64,000 nt of DNA, taken from positions 630,856 through 694,855 of the forward strand of contig NW_020170382.1 of the NCBI RefSeq assembly GCF_000524195.1, in the 5' to 3' direction. The notes below the pieces were generated by a model. It did not search any database and was not told the DNA's origin. It was given only the letters and a program-made list of their open reading frames with translations. Within the stretch, counting starts at the first letter, position 1; each line of letters opens with the position of its first letter. A program made the translations under genes and the position numbers. Shown here one piece after another: positions 1-12,200 of the stretch. The stretch is from Echinococcus granulosus. Taxonomy: Eukaryota; Platyhelminthes; Cestoda; Cyclophyllidea; Taeniidae.

Positions 1-1439
1 TTTTTGTCTCACCAAGCAACTGTTTGAAGGACCTTTCTGCAGTTGCCTAGCTTTCACTTTCGAAAATCACTCTAATGGCAGTGGTAAGTAAGCCGTGCTA
101 AAGTAAATGAAAAGGCCGTAGTTAAACATTATATGCAGATTACAATCGTCTCAATTGTAGCTTTCCTATTTAGGCTAAATGCACCTCTCCATGGAGATGT
201 TATCAAAACCATAGCTGTTTTTGGCAGTAATCCCATCTGCCAATCTACAGTAAGATAAATGATAAGTGATGTGACCCTAGTTTGAAGCTACTAATGAATT
301 TAATAATGTAGCCGCCAACAGTATTTGGTGAAATATGCTGCAGCTTCTAGGGGACTAAGGGCAAAAGAATTGGGAGTAGTATGTATTGGGAGTTAAACGG
401 AGGAGCCAGCTTACGCGTTTTAATAATAACTCAATTTTAAGATGGTTTATAGAGTACCAAATCGGCGTATGGAGTGCATTGGTTGCAGGACATTGACCAA
501 CACTGAGCTGTAGGAAGTAAATAAATCATCAAAATGCATTTAATTTCAGAGAATCTACTTTAGATTTACTGAGGTGCATTAATAACATTTAATTCGGATG
601 GTATTTGACATTAGTTAAAACTTAATGGCTCGGTTTTCCCCCTAATCGTAAAGAGTTTTAAAAGCACCAAATGCTTCGCCACGGTCGGTTAGGAAGGATA
701 ATTTCGAGAAGTGTCGAGGATGGTATTTCATAACAATATTTGTAGATTAATACGAAATTTTATTTTGTAGCAAGGATTTTGTGCTCTTGTTTGCCAAAAT
801 ACGGTATTGGGATGCTTTGAACCCTTAAAGACGGTCATGTGAGAGACATTCATAGGTACATAAACATTGCTTTTTGAAAAGAAAATGAGCAGACCTCGAT
901 TGTCCTATTGACCTTCGCCCTCTGTGTGCCCTATGCACTCCACAATTCCAAATTCCTTAGTTTGCATCTTTTTACTAATCCACGGTTGACAAGTTTGGGC
1001 CTTTTTATACTACTTAAACAAACAGTCTTGTCGTACACGTCCGCTCGTGGTGTCACATCAACCTCAATTAATAATAAGAGTTACATACAATTTTGGCCCA
1101 TTTTATTGAGTAATTCAAGATATAGTGCTAAACAACTGCCAAATGGTGGAAAATTTGCTAAAAATATAATTATAGGGTACCTTTAAATGCAAACATATCA
1201 TTATTTTGAGGAAAAATTAACTAGGTTTCGATATTTTACAATTTTCCACAAGAGAGTAGAAATCGTTTTTAAGTTTAATTTAATTTTAAGGTAGAAAAGC
1301 ATTACGATTGAGCCAAAAAAAATTTTGAGTTGCAGAGTTGCAAAGGTGATGGTAAAGTAGTTGAAGCGTAGAGCCTCAACACTTTCCTGAAAATAAAAGT
1401 AAGCGCGTTTTCAGGACTTGAGGAAGGGGTGGAGTGGGG

Positions 1440-1740
1440 GCTACTTGTTTGGTTCGAAGGTCATGACATCCAGCGGAAGCACAAAAATATTACATAGCCC
1501 TTCTTTACCTCTCTTGAGCGCCGTCCTCAGCGCTTTCCTTGTCCGACCTCCTGAGTCGGCCATTACACCATATTCAGTGCTGTAAGAGAAACATCCACGA
1601 ATCAATTGGGTCAATCATTGAATTTCCTTGCACCTGAGAGGATATTTAACCTCAACTTCACTAATCCCTCTTAACGATCCAACTGGATTGCGAGCTTCTT
1701 TCTCTTCAGGAACAGTATTAGGGGAAGGGTTAATGTGCTA
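1440..1740 (+). repeat. Partial repeat copy (end of module A plus start of core B)
   Basis: The stretch matches the other copies through TATTACATAGCCC, GAGCGCCGTCCTC, the GTCGGCCAT block, and GCTGTAAGAGAAAC. It fades after about 1740, so the rest of the core and the second module are absent. Confidence 0.6.
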
Positions 1741-2294
1741 AAAGGGGGCACAACAACGGAGGGTTAATAACTCCGTGAATCAGCTATTCGAAGTACCATT
1801 GGCACCAGTCACGACGCAACTATGTTTCATACATTTCTATCTGGCACTAGTATCCGACAGGAATACTAAACTTCACCTTCTTCATTCAAGTTGCTGAAAA
1901 AACGTCATTTATGAAAGGAAGATTTGTGCATTTGTAGCACTCTCGCCCCACCTGGTTGTCTGTTTATCGTGAAACCTTCGTGTGGCTTAGGTAATTCATG
2001 GGCAAACGCGTCTTGCACACACTTGATACTGTCACTCTTTCGGCGATTGTTGCCCTCGTTTCAGAACACTTGTATCGAGGCTGATCCTTCTGAAAACGAA
2101 GTTATATTGAAAGCAGTAGCTTAACATTTCAATTTCGATCAGTCACCTTTGAAATAACTCTGAGCATTCCAATAACGTTTCAAAAGTGAGTAGACTTAGA
2201 ATCGGATTGAGAATTTTCCCTTGAAAATATTCTTTTCTGGACTTAGATCAAAGCAAATTGTCCAAAAACCCTAAATCTAAACAATGGTATTTTG

Positions 2295-3410
2295 ATAGCC
2301 TGATTATTTCTTTAACTCTTCGCCTTTGTACTCCCGCCGAGTGACATGGTCTCGGGAGCATGATGATATCCCCCCCCCCCACTCCCCGGCCTTAATGCTC
2401 TTCGACAAGACATTTTCCGCTTGAGTATTATGCCTTTTTTCGTCTTCAGGAAAATATTAGGACACCATTTTGGTGGTAGCTTAAAGCGAACTCAATCCCA
2501 AAGGGCATATAACCTGATTTCCATGCCCGAATATTAAACCTCAATGTGACCCAAGAAGAGCAAATGCTACGGATGGGAGAATCTGTGAAGATCCCTAACG
2601 AAAGGATTGAAAATGGCGTCTATCTTGACGACTACCTTCGTTCCAGGTCCTGAAGGAAAGCCATTAATAGCTAGCGCGACACCAGCCCTGACCATGAACC
2701 ATCTGGACAGGTTTCTCAGGGAGCTGTCCATGGTGCCTGTATGAGGATGCCAGTGAGGTAAACAGGCGATACCTTCTCCACCTCTCTACCAGTTGGAGGG
2801 AACCCAGATGGATTAATGGGGCTGGCCACACTGACGTGGACATGAGGTGGAAGTAAAGAACAGGCGTGAGTCATTATTCCCACAAAAATGATTCAAACTA
2901 CGTCCTCTATTAAGAAGCTCTGTTTTTAAGCCAGTGTTCTTAGGATTAGTGATGGACAAAAAAGATGACCTGCATGTCCCCCTTCTCACAATACAACTCT
3001 CAAACAAAGCAAAAGTCTACATCATGTGGAATAGCCAAGATGGATCAGTGAAGTTGCGGTTGAATATCTTCGCAGATGGAAGCAAATTTGATGGTTGGCG
3101 CGGCTGACTAGCGGGTGTTTCTCTTACAGCACTGAATATGGCATAATGGTCGACTCTGGAGGTCGAACAAGGAGAGCGTCGAGGGCGACGTTCGAAAGGA
3201 GAGGGCTCTGTGTATCAGCATAACTATATGTACAATATGCAGTCATGGTTTCTTAGTCACTGAAGACTCCACCTTTGTATTCCAGCTACATGTCATTGGG
3301 TCTAGGCCTTGCTAGTATTCTCGCAACTCTTCTGCACCTCGGCATAACGTATTTCTTCCTAGTGTTGTGTTTTCTCTCATCTTCAGGGATGGGTCCGGAT
3401 GCTGCAGTAT
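2295..3410 (-). mobile_element. A-B-A miniature element, minus orientation
   Basis: Read on the minus strand, module A runs about 3410-3230 (CCCTGAAGATGAGAG), core B about 3200-2480 (including the reverse complements of GCGTCGGCTAT-like and CCAGTAGAGAGGT-like blocks), and a second A about 2470-2295 (CCTGAAGACGAAA). No ORF spans it. An 11-C run at 2370-2380 lies in the second A. It belongs to the family described in the summary. Confidence 0.65.
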
Positions 3411-4501
3411 AATGCAAAGTCGTAACTTTAAGTCGTTGCTTTGTGATGTGCATTATTTGCATTTTAGAGCAGAGAATTTCAAGGCACCTGCTTTACCGCC
3501 TCCTTTCTCGAATTTTAGGCCTTATGTGTTGTAAGCAGGGTGAGTGCCATTTCTCGATGCAACGCACAGGCTTCCTTCTGCCAGGCTCTTGACTAACGAC
3601 AGGTACTGGAACTACTCATATTTCTCCCCTTCATGACAGTTCGTTTTTTTTCGCGAAGCCGAGTGCAGCATTCAGCCTGACATTAAAGGGTAGAGCATTG
3701 AAAATTTATCTCCATGGCACCGAAATGCAAAATTTATTCAGTATTATCTTATGCTTCCGTTGAAAGAATTCCCTGCTAAAGTACGCAGGAGGTTGAAAAA
3801 TAGCAGGAATTCGGGCACCGTTGGGATTACCTTTAAGCAGCAGTAAGTGCCCCAAATTTATATAAAATGAGCCTTTGGAAGGAAGGGAAAGAATGCACGA
3901 TTTAATTTGGCCTTTGATAACTTCATCCGTTTTAGATTCTTGTAACCCACACTAGTGAAGTTGGCTCCGGCTATAAACATACTAGTTTAATTCATGAACT
4001 GGCAACACAACATCTACCTTTTTACTACTCTGATCACACATTTCAAATAAATGCCATTGACATGCAGAATAAGCTTGTTTTAGAACACACAGTGAAGTCC
4101 TTGGCCCCATTGTCCAAGATCCCTCTTTTAGATACGTTGCACCTTCCAATGGACACACCAAACAGGAACCCCACTTTAAAAACCAAAATGTGTATCACTA
4201 CTGGTTAAACGGAGAGGATTGGTTTTATGCTACAAGACTATCATATAATAATCTCTTTTGTCTCGCTGTTGATCATGGAGAAAATCGTGGAGACCAAAGT
4301 ACTAGAATGATCAAGAAAACCGTCAGGGATAGCTAACAGGATATGTGCTTCAGTTGAATACATAATCGTGTGGGAATTATACAGTTATCATTGGAGCCTG
4401 TAGTCCTTATGGCCCATTTTTGCGTTAATGCCAGCGAGGTTTACAAATCGGTGGGCCTTACTACGACGGCGGGGGTGATTCAGCGGGAGGCTACGATAGT
4501 A

Positions 4502-4520
4502 CCCACCTGCATCAGGTGGG
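4502..4520. other. Perfect 8-bp hairpin
   Basis: CCCACCTG and CAGGTGGG flank CAT. It lies in a small GC-rich island (about 4420-4560) without a recognised gene. Function unknown; it could be chance. Confidence 0.4.
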
Positions 4521-5539
4521 CGTTTGGAAGAGCCTCCACCATCCCATCGCTATCCATAATGCAACGAACATTGGGTAGTTAATCAAAATGCAGATAAGTG
4601 ATAAATATGGGGAAATTAATGGGGCTTAAAAGCAAGTAGTACTTGGAATATTCCCATCAAAATGCTGATGAGACTGTTCATGGTGCCTACGCAGGTACAC
4701 TGAGTAAGTTACTTCCTAGGGCCAATCTGTTAAAAATGCCATTCACAGTCAAATAAACGTAAATTTGTGACTGGTTGACTTACCTATTTATTTATGAAAC
4801 AGCTTGTTAACCACAAACATGTTGACAAATATTATTTTACCCACGTTTCTGCAGCCTATCTCAGAAGAGATAGGAAGATTCTAACTCTGGAAAGTTGGAA
4901 ATATATATACATACATCTGCAAAAAAGTGTATTTTGTTAATGATATGATTCAACACTGCGCGTACGTTAATGCAACTGCAAATGCCTTAAGAAGGTGGTC
5001 TATTTTGGAGACTGTATCCCCAATTCACCCCACAACTGATTATCGTGAGAAGGAGAATGGAAACAGTGCTGAAAATTAATTGAATTACATAGAATTTACT
5101 TGAAAAGGAATATAATAATATAATATGTGTTATTTAGGTAAATTCTCCATTTTTTAGCCGCTTGACAACTGGAGAGCTGCACTAAAGAAGGAATTTTATA
5201 TTGAAGTAATGAATAAGCGGTTTGCAGTTGCCAGGCAAAATGGGCCAAAATCACGCGAAATGTGGCCAATTACTTTCAGTTGGAGGTCGAGTGATATTTC
5301 CCAAATGATTTGACCTTTACTGACCGTAAACTCACGATATGGTATTGCCTGAGATAAAGCAAACACGGGAAAAAGGGATGATGATAAACGCCTTCAAAAC
5401 TAGAGGAGTCAACCATAACAGATTTTCACTAGGAAAGACTGATCCACTTGGTGAAAGTGCCCACCATGTGTTTATTCAATCACAAAAATTGTTTTTTAAT
5501 GACTAGTTTTGTAGGAATTTTTCGGTTGCCAGATGTAAT

Positions 5540-6510
5540 CACCGAGGTTTCCTTGAAGACGAAAAAAGGCATAATACAAAGGTAGAGAATGCATTATCGA
5601 CATACAATGCCCGCGAAACCAAAGTGAGGAGTTAAATAAGTAAACCAAGTATTACATATCCCCTCTCTCCATTTATGCACCATCCTCGGCGGCCCCTTGG
5701 TCAGCCTCCTGCGTCGGCTATAACAACGTAGTCGATGCTTCAAAAATCGCACCCACGAACCAGTCATCGAATTTTGGTGCAACTGAGGCGATGCTTGACC
5801 TCAAAGCCACTTACCCCTCCTGACAATTCCACTGATTCTGGACTTCAGTCTTATTTGGAGATTGCTAGATGAAAGGGAATATACTGGCCATCTAGTGCGT
5901 CCATTGATAGTCGTAAGAACACTGGCCTAAATTCAGGGTATTTTAAATCAAGGGCGGGGCTTTAAATGATTCCGTGAGGATAAAGCTTCCCATCTTTTTC
6001 TCTTTCTACTTAGTTCTCACTCCAGTGCTCCCCACCCATTTGCCAATCATAGTTCTCTCCAGCTAGTGGAAAAGTAGAGGAGGTATCCCGTCTTCCTTAA
6101 CTGACATCTTCATGCAAGTACCGTAGCCAACCAAGTACGGAAGTTTTCCAGATTGTTCATGGCTGCAGCTGGTGTCGATCGCTTCAGTTGTAAACAGCAT
6201 TTTTATGCAGAATACGGGACTGCGTAGTTGTTGAAGGTAGACGTCACTCTTAACTCTTCTGCTAGGTGCCGTCACAGAGTCTCCCATCCCGGACGTATGC
6301 CTTTCTTCCGTCACGTTACTCTCAAGCAATCAGTAATAGACATCAGATTATCTGTCCTTTAGAATCCGGTTGGCTTTCTGCTGCCGCAAGTGCGGCACTT
6401 TAAGACTTCCTCGAAGAGAGAAAGACATAATACTGAAGCAGAATATGTACTGCCGCTGTGCAATGCCCACAAAACCAAAAGAGGAGTTAAACAAGTACTC
6501 AAAATATCAC
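5540..6510 (+). mobile_element. A-B-A miniature element with the same deletion in both terminal modules
   Basis: First A at about 5545-5665 and second A at about 6390-6510 share TTCC.TGAAGA.GA..AA and GGAGTTAAA. Both lack the roughly 80-nt middle of module A present elsewhere (GAAGGGCTGAGG through GCGCCTTCA), with matching junctions (ACAATGCCCGCGAAACC and GCAATGCCCACAAAACC). The core between is about 720 bp and non-coding. Confidence 0.65.
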
Positions 6511-6864
6511 TCAAACTCGATTTAAAAATAAAAGCCTGCAAATCGCATGGCACCTACGTGAGGATAATATCTCGACCAAATAATAGAAGTGTATAACACG
6601 ATTAAATCTGAAAGCGGCAAAGTGCCATTCAGTTAATGCCTATCAACTTTAATGCTGCGCTGGTAGAATGCGCGTATCACAAAGCCACTCGATTTTATTT
6701 CATCTTTAAACCTAAAAACACCTCCAACTGTCATGAATTATTGAGTTTTAAAACTGTAGAATTTAACATGTCTGCTAAAAGCGTTGCACGCACTTAAAGT
6801 TTGTTCTTTGTCTATTTAATACTATAATGCATTAAATGGGTATTTAAGTGTCGGTTTTGGTAAC

Positions 6865-7005
6865 GGGGCCACTTTGGGCCTCCACCATTGTACCTTCGAC
6901 CCATTCTAGAAGTCCCACTCCCCTCTGTATATCGACAATACATGTTCCGCCTGAGTATCGTATCTTCTTTTTTCTTCGGGAAAGTCTCGAAACTCTACAA
7001 TAGAT
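6865..7005 (-). repeat. Solo module A, minus orientation
   Basis: The reverse complement reads GAGACTTTCCCGAAGAAAAA, then GTATTGTCGATATACAGAGG and GGTGGAGGCCCAAAGTGGCC. No core B adjoins it. Its 3' half resembles the copy at 47665-47830, suggesting a subfamily. Confidence 0.55.
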
Positions 7006-7764
7006 TGAGTTTGAAATCATGAGATAGAGGCAGGATTTCCAAACAACACAAGTCTAAGCAAGGCGCGTCTTTTGTGAGCCGTGGCGGCACCCATTCACCT
7101 TAGACCTTTGTTTCGAATTTGACAACAGGAAGCAAACAATACAGCTGCTATTGCTGTTCAGAGGGATGGTACATCCGATTTTGCCTGGAAAAAGGATAGG
7201 TCAGCCAGCATAAAATAACTTTCAAGGTAGGGAAAAATGTGATTGGCTAGGGCTGGGAGTTTCAGAGAAGCCACAATGTTTCCTTATTCCTCCTTATCAG
7301 ACGATAAAGTGTCCTGTTGCAAAGGCATTACTCTAAAAGATAGATTAGTTAATAAATCCTCTTTTTAAAAAAGGAAAAAGGAGATTTGTACAATTTGGGG
7401 TACTCAAAGATTAGTGCTTTAAATCCTATACAGATTTGAAAGAAAAAGCTAAAGGAAAAGGCGCCTATTTAAGGTATAGTACAACTTTTATGAGCAAGAT
7501 GAAAATTTTAAGTAGGTGTACTTTCATAAGTAGCTATTTAGAAGTAAATGGTTAGCAGGGAGAACTACACGAAATAACCAGATAGGATGCATCACATAGT
7601 CTACTATACGGCCAAAGTTAACTCCCTGTCGCCCATCCAAATTAGGTCCTAGAGTGATCATGCAACCATACCAGCAAGGGTAACATGACAACACTTCCTC
7701 AGGCAATTGTAAGGCAAAACAGTCTATCTCTGCAATCTTTCAGTAGGCATTTGGTGCGCCCGGA

Positions 7765-7920
7765 GTCTTTCCTGAGGCTGAAAGAAGACACAATGATTGG
7801 TCAGAATAGGTGTTGCCAAAGCACAGAAGGGCTGTGGACCTACTGTCGTGGCTCGGAAATCATGCCGCCCAGTGCAGGTACAAAGGAGAAGCGCACGGTC
7901 TCCAAGACACCAAATCGGAT
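7765..7920 (+). repeat. Solo module A
   Basis: Contains GGAGTCTTTCCTGAGGCTGA, AAGCACAGAAGGGCTGTGG and GCCGCCCAGTGCAGGTACAA, then a CCAAGACACCAAATC end. No core B follows; an (AT) microsatellite begins at 7932. Confidence 0.6.
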
Positions 7921-7931
7921 CTAATATATGC

Positions 7932-7957
7932 ATATATATATATATATATATATATAT
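7932..7957. repeat. (AT)13 microsatellite
   Basis: An uninterrupted AT dinucleotide run directly after a solo module A. Confidence 0.95.
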
Positions 7958-8889
7958 GGGGATTTAAGAAATCCCCAAATTATACCACCTTTATAACATT
8001 TATGCAGCTTCACGGAATGTCCACATTTAAATGAAATCATTTCATCATTAAAGATAGCAGTTCTCTTATTTAACAACCAAAACATCATAAATCTTCAGTG
8101 TCAATTTCTCTGTAGAAGCGGAAAACTTTGACTTTAGGGAATAAATGAGTTAATGCTTACAGGAAGCCGTTTATCCTGTTTGGAATTAACACTTATGGGC
8201 AGGGAACATCTGCTACCGACATTAGAGATGGCCATTAGCCACCTGCTACTTCACAAGTGGAAGAACAACAAGTGCCGCTGTGTTATTTCCTTTGACTAAA
8301 CAAAAAAGTATCAGATGGATGTGTTCGTACGAGTCAGCAACATCCGGATTAGGGCCGGCCACTTAATTGCGTTGCTTATGTACCGATTCAGTGCCACAAA
8401 TCTTTGTTATCATCTGAGTGAAATAAACATAACAATTGTGGGGAGTTTGGCTCTTTTTAAAAAAGTAGAGCATCATCTATTGGCATCTGTAAGTAAATAG
8501 TAGGGGTTTGTTCAAAAATACGCGTTTCAACGAGCTTAAACCAAAAGACTTCGAACACAGACTTTCAAAATCTTGCAGATATCCTGTTGGTTTAAATGGT
8601 TAGCATGGATTTCGACAATTAAGGAAATAATAAAAAAGATATACGACACCAATTTTTTAAAGAAACTAGTAAGAAGTTTCGTTTCTCGTAATCGATAGAG
8701 AAAATTAGTGGAAGTGTACATATCTCCACCAATTTTCTTATAACAAGAAGTAAAGACTTCGAAAAAAAGAGTAATGTCTTATTCAAAGCACCTTGAGCTA
8801 GGGTGTAAAAAATAAGGGTTTTAAAAGGTGCACTTCTTCCCATTAATGAGGAAAGTCTCCAATTTCTTTCTCTTCAGCCCCAGGGATCT

Positions 8890-8945
8890 GTGCACGGTGA
8901 ACCAATCAGAAGGCGGGAGTTGTGATTGGTCGAGCCTCGCGTCAC
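8890..8945 (+). promoter_or_regulatory. Candidate promoter: opposed CCAAT boxes around a GC box
   Basis: ACCAATCA (8901-8908) and its perfect reverse complement TGATTGGT (8923-8930) flank GGCGGG (8912-8917). This is the classic arrangement of NF-Y sites with a GC box. The patch is GC-richer than its surroundings and lies about 230-270 nt ahead of the Elk start codon. No TATA box is evident. Promoter activity is inferred from motif and place only. Confidence 0.4.
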
Positions 8946-9040
8946 GCTGTAACCGTTTGGAAACACCACCACCTCCAACAAGGACCGCTCATGCCCTGCC
9001 CATGTGTGCATACGTACGCAATGCCTGCCAGTCAATTTAT

Positions 9041-9110
9041 GTAAAGTTGACGCGTTAAACGCCAGTCTTTTATTACCTTCTCTCAAAAAGTTTCCCCGTC
9101 TCTCATTCAG
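9041..9110 (+). promoter_or_regulatory. Probable 3' splice site before the Elk start (5' UTR intron or spliced-leader acceptor)
   Basis: A pyrimidine tract ending CCCCGTCTCTCATTCAG at 9110 is a strong acceptor 51 nt upstream of the ATG at 9162. It could receive a trans-spliced leader, or pair with the donor-like GTAAAG at 9041 to make a 70-nt 5' UTR intron, a size like the short introns in the next gene. The sequence cannot decide between the two. Confidence 0.4.
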
Positions 9111-9161
9111 ATTTAAGCCTTGCAAAGCAAGCCCTCACCACGTGTAAATGAAGCTGACAGT

Positions 9162-9237
9162 ATGCCTCAAAGAAAGGGATTACTTGCTCCACAGAATACA
9201 TTCCTTGATACTATAGCAACACGGTTTGATGGTACTC
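9162..9237 (+). CDS. elk: Elk exon 1: start codon and PAS-cap
   Basis: ATG at 9162 opens [20 protein letters not shown] and continues RFDGT. This is the N-terminal cap helix conserved in Elk channels, which regulates gating through contact with the CNB-homology domain in KCNH channels. The donor C|GTAAGT leaves one base of the His codon completed in exon 2. The start is chosen because the residues match the family from the first methionine. The 76-nt coding exon is too short to show up as a long ORF. Confidence 0.95.
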
Positions 9238-12200
9238 GTAAGTACTATGATCATTTACCATCTTAAATTATTTTTTGTGCCTTGTTTATATTTGTTGTTT
9301 AAGATAATTAATCAAACGCATCCTACGAAAGATGGATACTTGGTAAGGTTGAATTAACTACTTTAACACCCACATAACTGCTCTTTAGGGATGTAAGGCT
9401 AAATTTAGTGGTTGATAACGTAAGAAGTATTACTAAAGCTCTTACCATTTGCCCGACGAGAACAAAAACATTTAAAGCAATTTCAAGGAAACAGGTAAGG
9501 TGTTATGGTGAAGCCTAAAAGTCACGTTTTTTTGGTAGAAATAGGGGCTAAAAACGGCTTCTAAAGCTCCACTAAGCAGCTTACTTTCCGTCGAGATATG
9601 ACTGACTGCTGTGTTGACGGCTCGAGCTAAGGCGATTCAAATACACTAATCAAATTTCTGCCGAGTCACCTGCGAAAATTTGATTTGGGTAAAGTGATTC
9701 GCCTCTGCAAGGCCTATTCCATGCAAGAAAAAGCAGTTGTGACAGAGCTTTTGACAGTGGGAAGTCACTAAACTCGAGGGAGCACAGGAGAAAGATATAC
9801 ATGACCTCCCGTCACGCACAGAGTTAGAGGGCTAAAAAAGTTCCGATCGCAGTGGAGACACTTTGCTTTGAGTGTAGGGAGACCACACAAGCATTAACGT
9901 CAACTACATCCTAGCCACTTTGTTAAAACGGAAAATTTGTTTTCCAGGTATGCAAAAGGTGAGTTTTGTGCCCTCTATGGAACACAAAATCCCGATTAAG
10001 CCCCATTAAAGTTGGTCAGGTTAATGCGAAAGTCACCTGCGCTAAAACCTCACTTCGCTGTGCCCACTTATGTTGATACTCTAGTGAGTGTCAAGAGATT
10101 TCATTTACTTTGCAACCAGTTCGTTTATAAAGAAACTTCAAAATACCTTAGAAGAGTGGAATTAATACACGCATTAAGTGGTGTGATTGTGCCCTTCTCT
10201 GAGGTAAGTAATTGTACTATTTGAGGAGAAATTAAACAGCATTTTAGGGTTTGAATTTTGCGAATGCTTTGCGAGACAGCGTAAGAAGTGAGCGTCTAGC
10301 CCTTTCGCTACATTCTGCTGGCAAGTGGGCAATCATAAAGTAGAAGCCAGACTCTGGTTAACGTGACTATTTATATCTTGTACCACCCTGATCCCAGGGT
10401 GCTTTGTGGTGGTGTTAGGCAGCAATGTCCATTCCGATTGTTCTGGGCGACTGTACCTTATGTCTAATCTGCCACAATGAGATAAATTTGCATTGTGCAG
10501 TGTTTGACGTCAACGACTCAAATAGCGTAAAAATATTTGAATATTTCCGCAAATAATAAAGCAAGTAAAGTGATAAACCAGTAGAGGAATCCCATAAGTT
10601 GTTTCCTTGTATGGCTTGTCGGGTTTTTTCTTGGGTCGGGTGACATGCGCATCAGTCCGAGGAGCAAGCAGCGACGGCAGTGATGTAGCGCTTTCCAAGG
10701 CCGAACGGGAAGACCAGCACACCTTGTCCTTGCCACTACATAATTCGTGCAGGGAATTGAAGGGGATGACAAAAAGCCTGTGTCTGCTTCTTTCGCCTTA
10801 CCTTGACCGCACATTAGTGACAGGCGCGTTGGCCCATTTTTGAGCATAGTAACCAAAACAATGCCGTTTACTGCATTTCATCACGTGTTTTGGCCAGTTT
10901 AAAACTAGTATTCTGGCAAATCACTAATCAAGTATAAATTAATTTACAAAAACGTTATTTAGACAAGAAACGGCAAAATAGTAAAGGTTTTGTTTTGACG
11001 GTTTTGTTTTAAAATCTACTTATTTTTTACTAGTTTTGATGATCATGGTTTACTTGGGTTCCGGCAACTAAACAAGTTTTTCTACTTGGCGATCTGGATA
11101 TGCATCACATAAAATGTTAACCTGTAGTTTAAAGTTTAAAGTCGGTTGTTCAAAGCTTTGTTACTCTGTGGGTTTTAAAACAACGTTCATTTCAGCGCAA
11201 ATTGAGGGTAAACTGCTGACGGACCCCAGGTTGACGGGATCTCCAAGGTGGATTAATTTTTTGCCTAGCTTCATAGCGAAGATGAATCACCTTCAAAACG
11301 GATTAAAATCTAACGCCTAGTATTGCTACGCAATAAAGGTTTCCTTTAAAATTTGTAAACGCAATAGAGGGTTACTTAGAAAGTATTTAGAAGTTTAGCT
11401 AAAATTACAACGAAAGGGCGGAACGCATGGTTAGCACCTAACAGCTTGCTGGCTAAACTCAAAGCCCTGCTGGGTGCTTTCTTGTTTTGACAAACCCCTA
11501 ATTATTTTCAAGGTGCAACTAGATAAAGACAATTCTGGATAATTAATCTTGACAACCAGACTGCGCTTTGGTGTGTTTTCGTAACTTTATAAGAACACGT
11601 AAGTATCTGAAAAAAGACATTTTTTCTATCATCAAATTACTTTGATAAGAATCTTAGCAACGTGGACAATGGCACTCCTCTGTGCATCAGTTGTTTTGCA
11701 TCCCTCATAACTTCGTGGATAGGTGACATGAATTTTTTTGTCGAAGCAATTCCATGCTTAAGGATTTGCACAAAGACGAAGACTTTGAAATTGCCAAAAA
11801 CTAGTTGTTACCTTTTTGCTGACAAAAACTTCACCTTAAATCCATTTTTAAGTTGAAAGACATGGCAGTTTACAGATCTGTGAAGGAACTATTGCCAATT
11901 TATGCTCTCTTCCTAATCGTATTGAAGATAATCCACGTTCTAAACTTAGTTTCATAATGCAGATCTCCAAGAATTCTTTTACTTATATTAAAAAACTTCC
12001 CAAATATTTGAATGGGAAGGGACAACCGCACTGGGTTGGTGAATAGACCGTAATGTCATCGCTCCTCTAAATTTTATAGATCGGAACGTTGGATCAGATT
12101 TAGTAGATCCGAAAACGACTGGTCCACTTTATATGAGTAAAAGATACTTGGCTTTTGGAGCAACTACATGCATTCGTGATTCCTACTGGGAACCACGGAC

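Larger units (their letters stand above)
1..8889. other. Upstream non-coding region with repeat copies
   Basis: No protein-coding gene was recognised. The short ORFs here have no family resemblance or splice support. The stretch holds repeat copies at about 1440-1740, 2295-3410, 5540-6510, 6865-7005 and 7765-7920, and an (AT) microsatellite at 7932-7957. The remainder is unassigned AT-rich sequence. Confidence 0.7.

Noticed and set aside
4370..4582. 70-codon ORF in a small GC-rich island
   Set aside because: No similarity recognised; the palindrome within it is more notable than the ORF.
10518..10856. 112-codon minus-strand ORF in Elk intron 1
   Set aside because: No recognisable domain; it overlaps other ORFs on both strands in a GC-rich patch, so it is probably open by composition.
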